From: Colwellia hornerae
GTDB taxonomy: Bacteria > Pseudomonadota > Gammaproteobacteria > Enterobacterales > Alteromonadaceae
DNA: 64,000 nucleotides
Direction: 5' to 3'
Assembly (NCBI RefSeq): GCF_007954355.1
Contig: NZ_VOLR01000007.1
Coordinates: 121,293 to 185,292, forward strand
Shown: in pieces, positions 33,935 through 42,821 of the stretch
Numbering within the stretch: position 1 is the stretch's first letter
How the letters are laid out: the number at the start of each line of letters is the position of its first letter
The notes under the pieces: generated by a model
What the model was told of the DNA's origin: nothing
Seen by the model: the letters and a program-made list of their open reading frames with translations, nothing else
Databases searched by the model: none
Position numbers and translations under genes: made by a program

Positions 33935-35338
33935 TTGATAGAACAATGGATAGGTACAATTAATGGTTATTTATGGGGCAGTGTCCTTATCTATTTACTC
34001 ACTGGTTGCGGCATTTGGTTTACTTGGCGATTAAAGTGCCTGCAAATAACCCATTTTACTCACATGTTTACTTTACTTAAATTAAGTCGAAAAACAGACA
34101 GCCAGGGCATCTCTTCTTTTCAAGCTTTATGTACTTCGCTCGCTGCTCGTGTTGGCACCGGGAATTTAATGGGGGTTGCGGTCGCTATTACCTTAGGTGG
34201 TGCTGGTGCTGTTTTTTGGATGTGGCTTATTGCCCTAGTGGGTATGGCAACGGCGTTTGCTGAAAGTGCATTAGGTCAGCTTTATAAAGAAAAAGACGCC
34301 AATGGAAATTTTCGTGGTGGTCCTGCTTATTACATGAGCAAAGGTCTAAAAAGCAAAAAACTTGCGGTGACTTTTTCGCTGTGTTTGTTTTTTGGTTATG
34401 GCTTTGTTTTTAGCTCTGTTCAAGCCCATTCAATTACCAGTGCCTTTGATGGCTCGTTTGGTATTAATCCGTTATTTACCGGTATTGTTATTACTATCGC
34501 GACCGCTTTTATTGTTTTTGGTGGTTTGAAAAACATTGCGCGTTTTGCTGAAATAACGGTACCTTTTATGGGGCTTGCTTATTTATTGGTTTGTCTGTCA
34601 GTGATATTTTTAAATATTGAAAAAATTCCTGCCATTATTAGTGATATATTTGCTTCTGCTTTTGGTTTAAAAGAAGCCGGCAGTGGTTTAGTCGGTGCAG
34701 CAATTGTGCAAGGGATAAAACGTGGTCTCTATTCCAATGAAGCTGGAATGGGCAGTTCTCCCAATGCCGCGGCTGCCGCTGTGCCATATCCTCCACATCC
34801 TGTTTCACAGGGTTATATACAAATGCTAGCTGTGTTTTTTGATACCATTATTATTTGTTCTTGTACCGCCTTTCTTATTTTATTGTTTAAAGAAACGGGC
34901 AGCGATGCTCAGGGGATCCAGTTAACCCAGCAAGCGTTATCTTATCAAGTGGGTGCATGGGGTAGCGACTTTATTACTATTGCCATTTTGCTGTTTGGCT
35001 TTACCTCAATTGTTGCCAATTTTGCTTATGCTGAAAATAATTTGAAATATTTAAATATGGATAATCGTCTTGGTCATTGGTTTCTACGTTGTGGTTTTTT
35101 AACGATGTTGATCTTTGGCTCTGTAGCAAGTTTGCCGCAAGTCATTGCTTTAGCAGATTTATCAACAGGACTGATGACAGTTGTCAATGTTACGGCTTTA
35201 TTATTATTGTCTAAAGTAGTCGTTAGCATTACCCAAGATTATCATCAGCAACATAAGCAAGGAAAATTGCCAAGCTATAAGCCAAGTGAAAGCGAGCATA
35301 ATCGTTTTAATTTAACGAAAGGGATCTGGCAAAAATAG
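33935..35338 (+). CDS. Sodium:alanine/glycine symporter, AGCS family
   Basis: The 467-residue protein starts at TTG 33935 (RBS AGGTGAGAGA just upstream); no better start is visible. About eleven TM helices are seen with the AGCS blocks SSFQALCTSLAARVGTGNLMGVA, GPAYYMSKGL, GIKRGLYSNEAGMGSSPNAAAAA and PQVIALADLSTGLM. It imports alanine or glycine with sodium. It stands alone between the pntAB terminator and rhlE. The exact amino acid is not determinable from the sequence. Confidence 0.92.
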   Translation: MIEQWIGTINGYLWGSVLIYLLTGCGIWFTWRLKCLQITHFTHMFTLLKLSRKTDSQGISSFQALCTSLAARVGTGNLMGVAVAITLGGAGAVFWMWLIALVGMATAFAESALGQLYKEKDANGNFRGGPAYYMSKGLKSKKLAVTFSLCLFFGYGFVFSSVQAHSITSAFDGSFGINPLFTGIVITIATAFIVFGGLKNIARFAEITVPFMGLAYLLVCLSVIFLNIEKIPAIISDIFASAFGLKEAGSGLVGAAIVQGIKRGLYSNEAGMGSSPNAAAAAVPYPPHPVSQGYIQMLAVFFDTIIICSCTAFLILLFKETGSDAQGIQLTQQALSYQVGAWGSDFITIAILLFGFTSIVANFAYAENNLKYLNMDNRLGHWFLRCGFLTMLIFGSVASLPQVIALADLSTGLMTVVNVTALLLLSKVVVSITQDYHQQHKQGKLPSYKPSESEHNRFNLTKGIWQK

Positions 35339-35362
35339 TCTGATGAATAATGTTTAAACTAT

Positions 35363-35370
35363 GCTAGAAT
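35363..35370 (+). promoter_or_regulatory. Extended -10 promoter upstream of rhlE-type helicase
   Basis: TGCTAGAAT (35362-35370) is an extended -10 box followed by GCGCGCC, a GC-rich discriminator. The same TAGAATGCGC string occurs at the rRNA P1 promoter near 63455, hinting at stringent or growth-rate control. The -35 is poor. Confidence 0.5.
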
Positions 35371-35416
35371 GCGCGCCTTAATTTTGGGTTTCGTTTTTTT
35401 TGATAAGTGGTGATAT

Positions 35417-36736
35417 ATGAGTGTTGATGCAATAGGGTTGTCGGCTGAACTATTAAAGGCAGTTAAAGCCTGTGGTTATAAAACGTTGACGCCTGTTCAG
35501 CAGCAAGCTATACCGCTTATTCGGTCTGGGGTTGATCTACTGGCTAGTGCGCAAACAGGTACCGGTAAAACAGCCGCTTTTAGTTTACCTATACTAGAGG
35601 CTTTAGCTAAAATCCCGAGTGATAATAATTCATCAAAAACCATTCGCGCACTTATTTTAACGCCAACGCGTGAGCTTACTCAGCAAGTCGCTCGTAATAT
35701 CGAAAGTTATAGTGAGTTTTTACCACTGAGCTGTGGCGCTGTTTATGGGGGTGTAAATATGCCACCACAAACTAAAATGTTAAAGCAAGGTGTTGATGTA
35801 CTTGTTGCTACTCCAGGGCGTTTACTTGAACATTTAGTGGCGAGAAATGTTGATTTATCACAAGTTAAATTTCTTGTTTTAGATGAAGCCGACCGTATGT
35901 TAGATATGGGCTTTTTAAATGACATTCAGCAATTAATCAGTGTTATAAAGCAAAAGCATCAAACATTGATGTTTTCAGCAACATTTTCAAATAAAGTGAA
36001 AACGTTGGCTAAACAAGTGTTACATACGCCAAAAACCTTAGAAGTTTCACGTCAAAATTCAACATCAGGCAAGGTTAAACAGTCGGTTTATTGGGTATCA
36101 GAAACGCGTAAATGTGAATTGTTATCAGAATTGATTGGTATTAATAATTGGCAGCAAGTACTTGTTTTTGCAGGTACCAAAGAAAGTGCAAATATACTCG
36201 CCAAAGAACTTAAGCTCGATGGAATTAAGTCGGCGTTGTGTCATGGTGATAAAACCCAAGGCGCAAGAAATAAAGCCCTTGAACAATTTACGCAAGGCAA
36301 AGTACGTGTGCTTGTTGCTACCGATGTGGCAGCGCGAGGATTAGATATTCCTGATTTACCTTACGTTGTTAACTTTCACTTGCCTTATCTTGCCGAAGAT
36401 TATGTGCACCGTATTGGCCGTACAGGCCGTGCAGGAAAGTCAGGTACGGCAATTTCATTAGTTAGCCCTAAAGATGAACAGTTTTTAGAAAATATTGAAG
36501 CATTAATTGGTCGAACTTTTGAACGAACAATTGTCCCTGGATATGAACTAGAACGCGCTTTACCCGCACAATATGCTGAAAAAGAAGATAAACCTTTAAA
36601 GAAAAGCCGTTACAAAGCGACACAAGAGAAAAATCAATTGATTGCCCGTAAAAAAGCGGACAGTACGCCAGCGGCTAAACGACGTGCAAAAGTGGCAAAA
36701 AAAGCCAAACCAGCACCTACCGGTAAACGTAGATAA
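35417..36736 (+). CDS. rhlE: DEAD-box ATP-dependent RNA helicase, RhlE-like
   Basis: The 439-residue helicase shows the motifs in order: Q motif (GYKTLTPVQQQAI), I AQTGTGKT, Ia PTRELTQQ, GG, TPGRL, II DEAD, III SAT, IV VFAGT, V VATDVAARGLDIPDLPYV and VI HRIGRTGRAGKSG. A basic Lys/Arg tail (KKSRYKATQEK, RAKVAKKAKPAPTGKRR) would bind RNA. Likely roles are ribosome assembly or cold adaptation of RNA structure. The name rhlE is by family resemblance; SrmB/DbpA-type helicases are less alike. The zinc-motif gene follows 20 bases later and may be co-transcribed. Confidence 0.9.
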   Translation: MSVDAIGLSAELLKAVKACGYKTLTPVQQQAIPLIRSGVDLLASAQTGTGKTAAFSLPILEALAKIPSDNNSSKTIRALILTPTRELTQQVARNIESYSEFLPLSCGAVYGGVNMPPQTKMLKQGVDVLVATPGRLLEHLVARNVDLSQVKFLVLDEADRMLDMGFLNDIQQLISVIKQKHQTLMFSATFSNKVKTLAKQVLHTPKTLEVSRQNSTSGKVKQSVYWVSETRKCELLSELIGINNWQQVLVFAGTKESANILAKELKLDGIKSALCHGDKTQGARNKALEQFTQGKVRVLVATDVAARGLDIPDLPYVVNFHLPYLAEDYVHRIGRTGRAGKSGTAISLVSPKDEQFLENIEALIGRTFERTIVPGYELERALPAQYAEKEDKPLKKSRYKATQEKNQLIARKKADSTPAAKRRAKVAKKAKPAPTGKRR

Positions 36737-36756
36737 TTTATTGTTGAACAGTACTT

Positions 36757-37410
36757 ATGGCACACACTTTAATTGATATACCTTTCGAACAACGCCATCA
36801 GTGCTGGTTTTGTGGCGAGCCATCTGAATTAACATTTGGCTTTCCGCATCAATATTTTCTGGTTTTTGATTGCTCTCATCCACCATTATCTGTGCCCAGT
36901 TGCCGTGAATGTACTGCTTTTGCGAGAAAAGCAAAGCAACATTCTATTTGGGCCGTTGCCAATAATGTTAAGCATTTTCTCGCCCAAACCTATCAAAAAG
37001 ATTTAGCGATTGGTATCAACTGGACAAAAGAAGAGCTTGCCAATAGTGAATTTGAAAGCGGAAATTTTGTTGGCTTTCAAAAAAGTGCTTGGATGATGTA
37101 TGAGATTGCAAAACAACGCTTGAATTATCAAGGGTGGGTATTGTCACTTGAAGGTGTTGAACTCGATGTTGATTACATTGGCACTGAGTTTACTTTTGAT
37201 GGGGTAACTTACCCAAGTGTCGATCTTGCTATTGAGCACTTTATTGAAACCTATGATTTGTCTGCTGAAAACTTTAAAAAAGCACTAGCAATTGTCGGCA
37301 TTGACAAATTTGGTAAAGCGGTAAGATTTTGCCGCTTGCTTATCGGCAGAACGCCGGAACAACAAAAGCTGGCGCTTCGCTACTTTGCAGAAGACGAAAA
37401 GTTAGGCTAA
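36757..37410 (+). CDS. Conserved unknown protein with paired CxxC motifs
   Basis: The 217-residue protein has no signal peptide or TM segment. Near the N-terminus CWFC (residues 16-19) and CREC (49-52), with an extra Cys at 39 in DCSHPPL, form a probable zinc-binding unit. The rest is helical and mixed (FVGFQKSAWMMYEIAKQRLNYQGW, ALAIVGIDKFGKAVRFCRLL) without a motif I recognise. It follows the RhlE-type helicase by 20 bases and faces the diguanylate cyclase across a 15-base gap. A link to RNA or ribosome metabolism would fit its neighbour but is a guess. Confidence 0.6.
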   Translation: MAHTLIDIPFEQRHQCWFCGEPSELTFGFPHQYFLVFDCSHPPLSVPSCRECTAFARKAKQHSIWAVANNVKHFLAQTYQKDLAIGINWTKEELANSEFESGNFVGFQKSAWMMYEIAKQRLNYQGWVLSLEGVELDVDYIGTEFTFDGVTYPSVDLAIEHFIETYDLSAENFKKALAIVGIDKFGKAVRFCRLLIGRTPEQQKLALRYFAEDEKLG

Positions 37411-37425
37411 GTGAGTTTATAAGCG

Positions 37426-38316
37426 CTAAACCAAACTGAGTTTACGGTCTTTAAATATTTTTCTTTGATAGAGCGACTTGTCGGCGCGTTTAAAGAAGCT
37501 TGTTTGTGTATCCATCCTATTCATAAAAGTATGCCCTAAGCTACAACTCACCTGATATTTTGATAATAAAGCATCACGTGTCATCGCGCTATATATCCGC
37601 TGTTCGATGACTATTAACGACTCAAACGTCGCATTTTCTACGATAATTGAAAACTCATCGCCACCAAAACGAAATAAACTATCAGAATCACGGACGCTTT
37701 CTTTAAGTGCTTGAGAAAATTGTATTAATACTTCGTCACCAATATTGTGACCATAACTGTCGTTAATTAGTTTAAACTTATCGAGATCGCAGACAATTAG
37801 GCCGACTTTACTGCTTTGGCGGTTTGCATTATGCATGGCTCTTTTTAGTTGTTCATCAAAACAACGGCGATTATTTAAGGAGGTTAGGCCATCTTGCATC
37901 GCTAACTGCAATGCCTGTTGATATTGCAGGGCATTGTTTAACGGATGAATTAAATACTGATGTAATTCGTTAAGTATTTTATAATTTGTCAGGCTGATCG
38001 GCGAATTAATGGCATAAGTTAAGATACCAACAAACTTCTGATTTAATTTTAATTCAAAGAGTCGTTCATTTTTTCCTTGCCTACTGCCCCTTATCGAAGC
38101 GCTAATATCACCTTTTTTGAAGTATAAACCTGAAAAGTCGACATACTTAGCGGCTTCCATAGCAAAAATATTGAGTAAACGATCAAGCTCCAGCGACGTT
38201 TGGAGTTGTTCCATTAACGCTAGTTTTCTATTAGATTTTTCATGGTCAGGGCTATCGTACACTTTAAAAGCGTTAAATTGAAAAGCCTGATTATCTACTA
38301 AATTTAATGTCTGCAT
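37426..38316 (-). CDS. Diguanylate cyclase (GGDEF)
   Basis: The 296-residue cytoplasmic protein has an N-terminal GAF-like region of about 130 residues and then a GGDEF domain (LAMQDGLTSLNNRRCFDEQL, then VCDLDKFKLINDSYGHNIGDEVL). The active site is RFGGDEF at about residues 215-221, and the inhibitory RxxD site (RDSD) lies five residues before GGDEF. It should make cyclic di-GMP and be product-inhibited. No EAL domain is fused. The signal sensed by the N-terminal part is unknown. It is transcribed divergently from the Kef-type antiporter. Confidence 0.9.
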   Translation of the reverse strand: MQTLNLVDNQAFQFNAFKVYDSPDHEKSNRKLALMEQLQTSLELDRLLNIFAMEAAKYVDFSGLYFKKGDISASIRGSRQGKNERLFELKLNQKFVGILTYAINSPISLTNYKILNELHQYLIHPLNNALQYQQALQLAMQDGLTSLNNRRCFDEQLKRAMHNANRQSSKVGLIVCDLDKFKLINDSYGHNIGDEVLIQFSQALKESVRDSDSLFRFGGDEFSIIVENATFESLIVIEQRIYSAMTRDALLSKYQVSCSLGHTFMNRMDTQTSFFKRADKSLYQRKIFKDRKLSLV

Positions 38317-38564
38317 ATCATCACCTAATTATTTTATCAGATATGATTAAGCAATTTTTATACCTAGTTTTATTTTATATTGTTTTTTTTATAATGTTGA
38401 TATTAAAAGAATTTATATTAAGAAAATCTTTGTTGATTTTTTGACAAATCATTACTGGCAAAGCGTTGCCGCTGTCAAACTATCGATAATTGCTTTAAAC
38501 TCAGTAGAGAACATTATACTTTTATAAATTTTTACCGATGCGAATTATAAAATAAGGATTTTTT

Positions 38565-40532
38565 GTGGCAGGTCATTTTGAACTCTTAGCTATTCTATCA
38601 AGTGCCGTACTTATTGTTTGGTTATTTCGCCGTTTACACTTACCGGCAATTTTAGCCTACTTAGTGGCGGGTATGCTGGTTGGCGATCATGGCTTATCTT
38701 TGGTCCAAGACCAAGTTGACTATGATCACTTTGCTGAGTTAGGTATCGTCTTCTTACTTTTTACCTTAGGCCTGGAGTTTTCATTACCTAAATTAATCGC
38801 CATGCGCCATCTGGTCTTAGCGGTTGGTAGTCTACAAGTCGGTATATCGTTAGCTTTCTTTATGGGCATAGCTTTATTATTTGGTCAGACATTGGCGAGC
38901 TCTTTGATTATTGGCGGCATTATAGCACTTTCATCAACGGCTATTGTAATTCGGCAATTGAGTGAAACGGGCGCAATGAAAAGAAAGTCTGGGCAGCTCT
39001 CTGTTGCTATCTTACTTTTTCAGGATGTTGCCGTTGTTCCCCTATTAATTATTATCCCTATGTTCGCCCAAGAATCTGATAGCTCAATGGTTGTTGAGCT
39101 ATTGATTGCTTTAGTCAAAGGTGTTTTTGTCGTTACCTTATTAATGTTTGCCGGTAAATGGCTGCTGCCGCGTCTATTTAATTTAGTGGCACAAGTCAGA
39201 ACCGATGAATTATTTGTTTTGACAACCTTATTAGTCACCTTAGTCGCTTCATCACTGACACAATGGTTTGGTCTATCAATGGCTTTAGGGGCTTTTCTCG
39301 CTGGTATGATGCTAGGTGAAAGCCAGTATAAATATCAACTTGAAGCCGATATTCGGCCTTATCGAGATATCTTGCTAGGTTTATTTTTTGTAACGGTTGG
39401 TATGAAACTCGACATTGGCATCGTTTATTCTTCACCATTGGTTATTATCGGCGTTATGGTCAGCTTTATGGTGGTTAAAATACTAGTTATCGCCTTCTTA
39501 GCAAAACGCGCTGGAGAAGCGGCTAAAGATGCTTGGGCCGCAGGTATTATGTTGGCTCAGATGGGGGAATTTGGTTTTGTGCTTATCGCTTTAGCCAATC
39601 AGGTTAAATTGTTACCCGTTGAAACTGCTTCTATCTTGTTAGGCGCAGGTGTCTTGAGTATGGCGATAACACCTTATATGATCAATAATGCTCGTCGTTG
39701 GTCGTTGCTGTTGAGTAATGATAAACCTATAGACACTGACCACTTAGCTGAACTACCTGAGCAAACAGAATTAAGTGACCATGTCATTATTTGTGGTTTT
39801 GGTCGCATTGGCCAAACCGTGAGCCGTTTTTTAAAGCAAGAGTCGATTAAATTTGTTGCTATTGATATCGACCCACTCAGAGCAACAAAAGCCCGTGAAG
39901 CAGGAGAGAATGTGCTCTTTGGTTCATCAAGACAAACTGAATTGTTACAAGCCGCTCATTTGTCGCAGGCTAAGCTTGTTGTTATTGCTTTTGGTGAAGA
40001 CAAGCAGTCACTTGAGGTCATTCAAAAGGTCAGATCATTATCGCCTGATGTTCCTATTCTTGTGCGCACTCGAAATGATGATCAACTCAAAGCATTGCAA
40101 GAAGCAGGCGCTAATCAAGTGGTGCCAGAAAGCTTAGAGGGGAGTTTAATGCTGGTATCACAAGTGTTATCGTTAACAGGTGTGCCTTTTTCTCGTATCA
40201 TCCGCCGGGTACAAAAGGAGCGTAAAGACCATTACAGCCATTTACATGGATTTTTTCAAGGTGAACATACCGACATGAGCCCTGATGCTATGGATCGCAT
40301 TGAATTCGCTAATGGGATTATACTGACGGAGAATTCTTTTGCTAATGGTCACTCAATAGCATCACTGAGTTTATCGGCAAAACGGGTTACGGTTGTTGCC
40401 CTTCGCCGTAACAACATTGAAACAGAACAACCCGATGAAAGCACTATTCTTCAAGCTCAAGATACCCTGATTGTACGTGGTAAGCCTAGACGAGTAGAAC
40501 GAGCAGAACGCTTTGTTCAAGAGGGGGTTTAA
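38565..40532 (+). CDS. Kef/CPA2-family monovalent cation:proton antiporter with RCK domain
   Basis: The 655-residue protein starts at GTG 38565 (AAGGA upstream). The first ~390 residues are a CPA2 membrane part with about twelve TM helices (LAYLVAGMLVGDHGLSLV, GIVFLLFTLGLEFSLPKL, GGIIALSSTAIVIRQLSE, AQMGEFGFVL). A TrkA-N/RCK nucleotide-binding domain follows (HVIICGFGRIGQTVSRFL, with GxGxxG, then VAIDIDPLRATKAREAG), and then a TrkA-C domain. It would export K+ or another cation in exchange for protons. Its order resembles KefB/KefC and YbaL, and no KefF/KefG ancillary gene is next to it. Confidence 0.9.
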   Translation: MAGHFELLAILSSAVLIVWLFRRLHLPAILAYLVAGMLVGDHGLSLVQDQVDYDHFAELGIVFLLFTLGLEFSLPKLIAMRHLVLAVGSLQVGISLAFFMGIALLFGQTLASSLIIGGIIALSSTAIVIRQLSETGAMKRKSGQLSVAILLFQDVAVVPLLIIIPMFAQESDSSMVVELLIALVKGVFVVTLLMFAGKWLLPRLFNLVAQVRTDELFVLTTLLVTLVASSLTQWFGLSMALGAFLAGMMLGESQYKYQLEADIRPYRDILLGLFFVTVGMKLDIGIVYSSPLVIIGVMVSFMVVKILVIAFLAKRAGEAAKDAWAAGIMLAQMGEFGFVLIALANQVKLLPVETASILLGAGVLSMAITPYMINNARRWSLLLSNDKPIDTDHLAELPEQTELSDHVIICGFGRIGQTVSRFLKQESIKFVAIDIDPLRATKAREAGENVLFGSSRQTELLQAAHLSQAKLVVIAFGEDKQSLEVIQKVRSLSPDVPILVRTRNDDQLKALQEAGANQVVPESLEGSLMLVSQVLSLTGVPFSRIIRRVQKERKDHYSHLHGFFQGEHTDMSPDAMDRIEFANGIILTENSFANGHSIASLSLSAKRVTVVALRRNNIETEQPDESTILQAQDTLIVRGKPRRVERAERFVQEGV

Positions 40533-40543
40533 CGTTTCCCTGA

Positions 40544-40638
40544 TTGCACGCAGTGTTGTTAGGTCGAGATGAATAGAACGAGTGTTTAATCCAAGAGAGT
40601 GTGTTTAATTGTCCACTTGCTTGCACGCAGTGTTGTTA
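40544..40638 (+). repeat. Direct 18-bp repeat pair between antiporter and patatin genes
   Basis: TTGCACGCAGTGTTGTTA occurs at 40544-40561 and again at 40621-40638, exactly the same, 77 bases apart. No gene lies between the copies. Confidence 0.85.
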
Positions 40639-40642
40639 AGCT

Positions 40643-40672
40643 AGTAAACACCTATTCAATAAGGCGTTTACT
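40643..40672. terminator. Inverted repeat between convergent antiporter and patatin genes
   Basis: AGTAAACACC (40643-40652) pairs with GGCGTTTACT (40663-40672) except for one mismatch. It lies between genes that end facing each other and may act as a weak bidirectional terminator. Confidence 0.4.
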
Positions 40673-40686
40673 TTAGCAATGGAGCG

Positions 40687-41841
40687 CTATTCTAGAGATA
40701 AAAATTTTCTAATCGCAGTCTCTTGCTCCATAGCGTCTTCAAATCCCAGTTTAATTAACTGCCGACAATAATTTTTTTCAAATAATAAATAACTGACAAT
40801 ACTCGATTCAGAGTCATTAGAAATGCCAACGCTGCGTAATAATAAACGTATCGATAGTGGTAAGTCTGAAAAGTACTCTACCGCCATGGCATTAAAGTCA
40901 TGACTCGGGTTAAGAAGAAATGAGGATATTGGTTTTAAGCCATCTTTTTCTTTTCTAAGCTCTGGGGGAATAAGTTTAATAGTTTCATTTATTCGCTCTA
41001 GACGTTCAATATCGCTGTGTAATGTGTCTGAGAAAATAGTATCAAGTAAATGACCGGCAACAGTAGAGGTTGTTGGCGGGTGAGGATTGTTTACTTTACT
41101 ATGAAGTGGCGCTTTAGGTTGATCTACACCAACAATAAAGAGGTTCTCTCCACCTAAATGTATTGCCGGACTTAACGGCGAAAGTTGATGTATAGAGCCG
41201 TCACCATAATGCTCTTGGCGAATTTTGATTGACGGAAAAACTAAAGGAATAGCAGCAGAAGCCATTAAATGTTCACTATTAATTTGGCAGGGCTCACCAC
41301 GACGTTTAGCACGAAACCAAGGTGAAATAGACTCATCTGATTGATAAAAACTGATTGAATCGCCATTACTGTAACTCGATGCAGTAATAGAAACTGCAGA
41401 TAAGTAACCGCGTAAAATATTGGTGTCGATACGCTTAAAGTCGACTACCATATTAAGCATGTCACGAAGCGGCGCGTTGTTTAGCAAACTACGGGCACTT
41501 TTATTGGCATAGTCAGCTTGAAAGCTGGCCAACATACCTTTTGCTAAATGTGAAAAAACCCGTATACCATCACTATGATATATCCGACTGGTATTAATGT
41601 TCTTCCACACCCATTCTAATTTTTTTACCCCCAAATGAAAGCATGAAGAGTAACAGGCTAACGCTGTGGTATTTATTGCACCAGCAGAGGTGCCACATAT
41701 AATGGGAAAGGGTATGCCGTGGTTTCTCGGGACAAATTTTGATATGGCAGAAAGTACGCCGACTTGATATGCCGCTCGAGCGCCACCACCAGTAAGCACT
41801 AAAGCATTCTTACTGTCTTTATAACTTCTTTTATTCAACAT
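40687..41841 (-). CDS. Patatin-like phospholipase
   Basis: The 384-residue protein has the oxyanion motif GGGARAAYQVGVL near residue 18, the nucleophile GTSAGAINT (Ser about residue 52) and the second catalytic residue in HYGDGSIHQLSPLSPAIHLG (Asp of DGS). This Ser/Asp dyad defines the patatin family of lipid acyl hydrolases. There is no signal peptide, so it acts in the cytoplasm or at the inner membrane. The substrate is unknown. It stands alone and converges on the antiporter gene. Confidence 0.88.
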   Translation of the reverse strand: MLNKRSYKDSKNALVLTGGGARAAYQVGVLSAISKFVPRNHGIPFPIICGTSAGAINTTALACYSSCFHLGVKKLEWVWKNINTSRIYHSDGIRVFSHLAKGMLASFQADYANKSARSLLNNAPLRDMLNMVVDFKRIDTNILRGYLSAVSITASSYSNGDSISFYQSDESISPWFRAKRRGEPCQINSEHLMASAAIPLVFPSIKIRQEHYGDGSIHQLSPLSPAIHLGGENLFIVGVDQPKAPLHSKVNNPHPPTTSTVAGHLLDTIFSDTLHSDIERLERINETIKLIPPELRKEKDGLKPISSFLLNPSHDFNAMAVEYFSDLPLSIRLLLRSVGISNDSESSIVSYLLFEKNYCRQLIKLGFEDAMEQETAIRKFLSLE

Positions 41842-41945
41842 GTATATCGCAGTTTTCTTGGTATGACTTAAGTGTAATCAGTTTTTTAACGTGGTGCTAG
41901 CTTAACGAGTTAAAAAATAGATTGAAATGATAAAAGTCAAAGCAA

Positions 41946-41973
41946 AAAAAAGCCTACATAAGCAGGCTTTTTT
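41946..41973 (-). terminator. Terminator after the second DUF3718 gene
   Basis: AAAAAAGCCT (41946-41955) pairs with AGGCTTTTTT (41964-41973). Both strands carry a T-run; it lies downstream of the minus-strand gene at 42047. Confidence 0.85.
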
Positions 41974-42046
41974 AAAATGACATAGAATTATTATCTAGTA
42001 AAACTGTACACTTGATTGAACAAATAACATCTACTAAAAAATAAGT

Positions 42047-42406
42047 TTAGCTGCTAACGCGTTCGTTAGCTGCGTCTATCAATGGTTGCGATCCGGTTTG
42101 CAATATAGCTAGATTTTCAGAAACAACTTTCTTTGGCAATTTTGAAATCATCAAAGAACCTGTTTTAACTGAACCCTGAGCCGACGCAAACGCCAACAGA
42201 TTCTGTCCATTACACTCAATACCTTTAAAGATAGTGCGAATTTTTAATCTATTCGTTTTTAAGAACGAACGCATGCGTTTCTTGTCGTCTGCAGCTACAT
42301 ACTGGCAAACGCTTTGAGCGATGTCAGCAGCTTGTGCTTTCGGCGCCGATACAACAGACGTTAATGTTAAAATAGTGATGGTAGAAGCTAGTAATAATTT
42401 TTTCAT
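42047..42406 (-). CDS. DUF3718-family small secreted protein, copy 2
   Basis: The 119-residue protein has a signal peptide (residues 1-26, ending KAQA) and the family core: CQYVAADDKKRMRSFLKTNRLKIRTIF, then CNGQNLLAFA with the second cysteine. It aligns along its length with the copy at 1657-2019, with which it shares a paired Cys arrangement and near-identical core blocks; the C-termini differ. It is expected in the periplasm, possibly with one disulfide. Function is not known. The gene stands alone with a terminator downstream and a structured upstream region. Confidence 0.75.
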   Translation of the reverse strand: MKKLLLASTITILTLTSVVSAPKAQAADIAQSVCQYVAADDKKRMRSFLKTNRLKIRTIFKGIECNGQNLLAFASAQGSVKTGSLMISKLPKKVVSENLAILQTGSQPLIDAANERVSS

Positions 42407-42759
42407 TTTAGTAACCTTGTAATTAATTTAGTTAGTAAAGGAAAAAACCACGGGATGTACCTTGTATAACGAGGTGACTCCGCTGTCATAGAATTTACAT
42501 TTAAAAATATAAATTCCTTAGACCGGTGGTTTTGCGTAACACGATTTCGCGTGTTTTGCCTTTTCTTTGTCCCTTTTAGTATTGCGAATTGAGCCTTTAA
42601 ATGCAAGGAAAATGTGTAATACTGCAGAGATGGTGACAAGCTACTTTAATAAAAATCATTTGTTTTATACTATTTTTTTTAAAGAGAACAGAAGCTTAAT
42701 AAAATATTTGATTTTTTGATAAGTTAGATAAGTTTTTATGCGATTAAAAAAAACAAGGT
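42407..42759. other. Upstream region of the DUF3718 gene with large inverted repeats
   Basis: A 78-codon minus-strand frame here (42403-42639) looks non-coding. On the minus strand AAAACCAC near 42526-42533 pairs with GTGGTTTT at 42444-42451, enclosing a second dyad GAATTTA...TAAATTC near 42491-42516. This may be a folded leader of the DUF3718 mRNA. Confidence 0.4.
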
Positions 42760-42767
42760 AAAAAAAA

Positions 42768-42787
42768 AGAGCTTAGGCTCTCTTTTT
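42768..42787 (-). terminator. Terminator of the leucine-degradation operon
   Basis: AGAGC and GCTCT pair around a 4-nt loop (42768-42781), and on the minus strand a run of nine T residues follows. It lies 35 bases past the scoB stop. Confidence 0.8.
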
Positions 42788-42821
42788 TGTTAGACATTGC
42801 ATGAGTCGTTTAGCTGTATTA

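Noticed and set aside
40544..40638. CRISPR array
   Set aside because: Only two copies of an 18-bp repeat, no further units and no cas genes.
42403..42639. Minus-strand open frame of 78 codons upstream of DUF3718 copy 2
   Set aside because: No signal, motif or RBS, and it covers the inverted-repeat leader; it is most likely chance.
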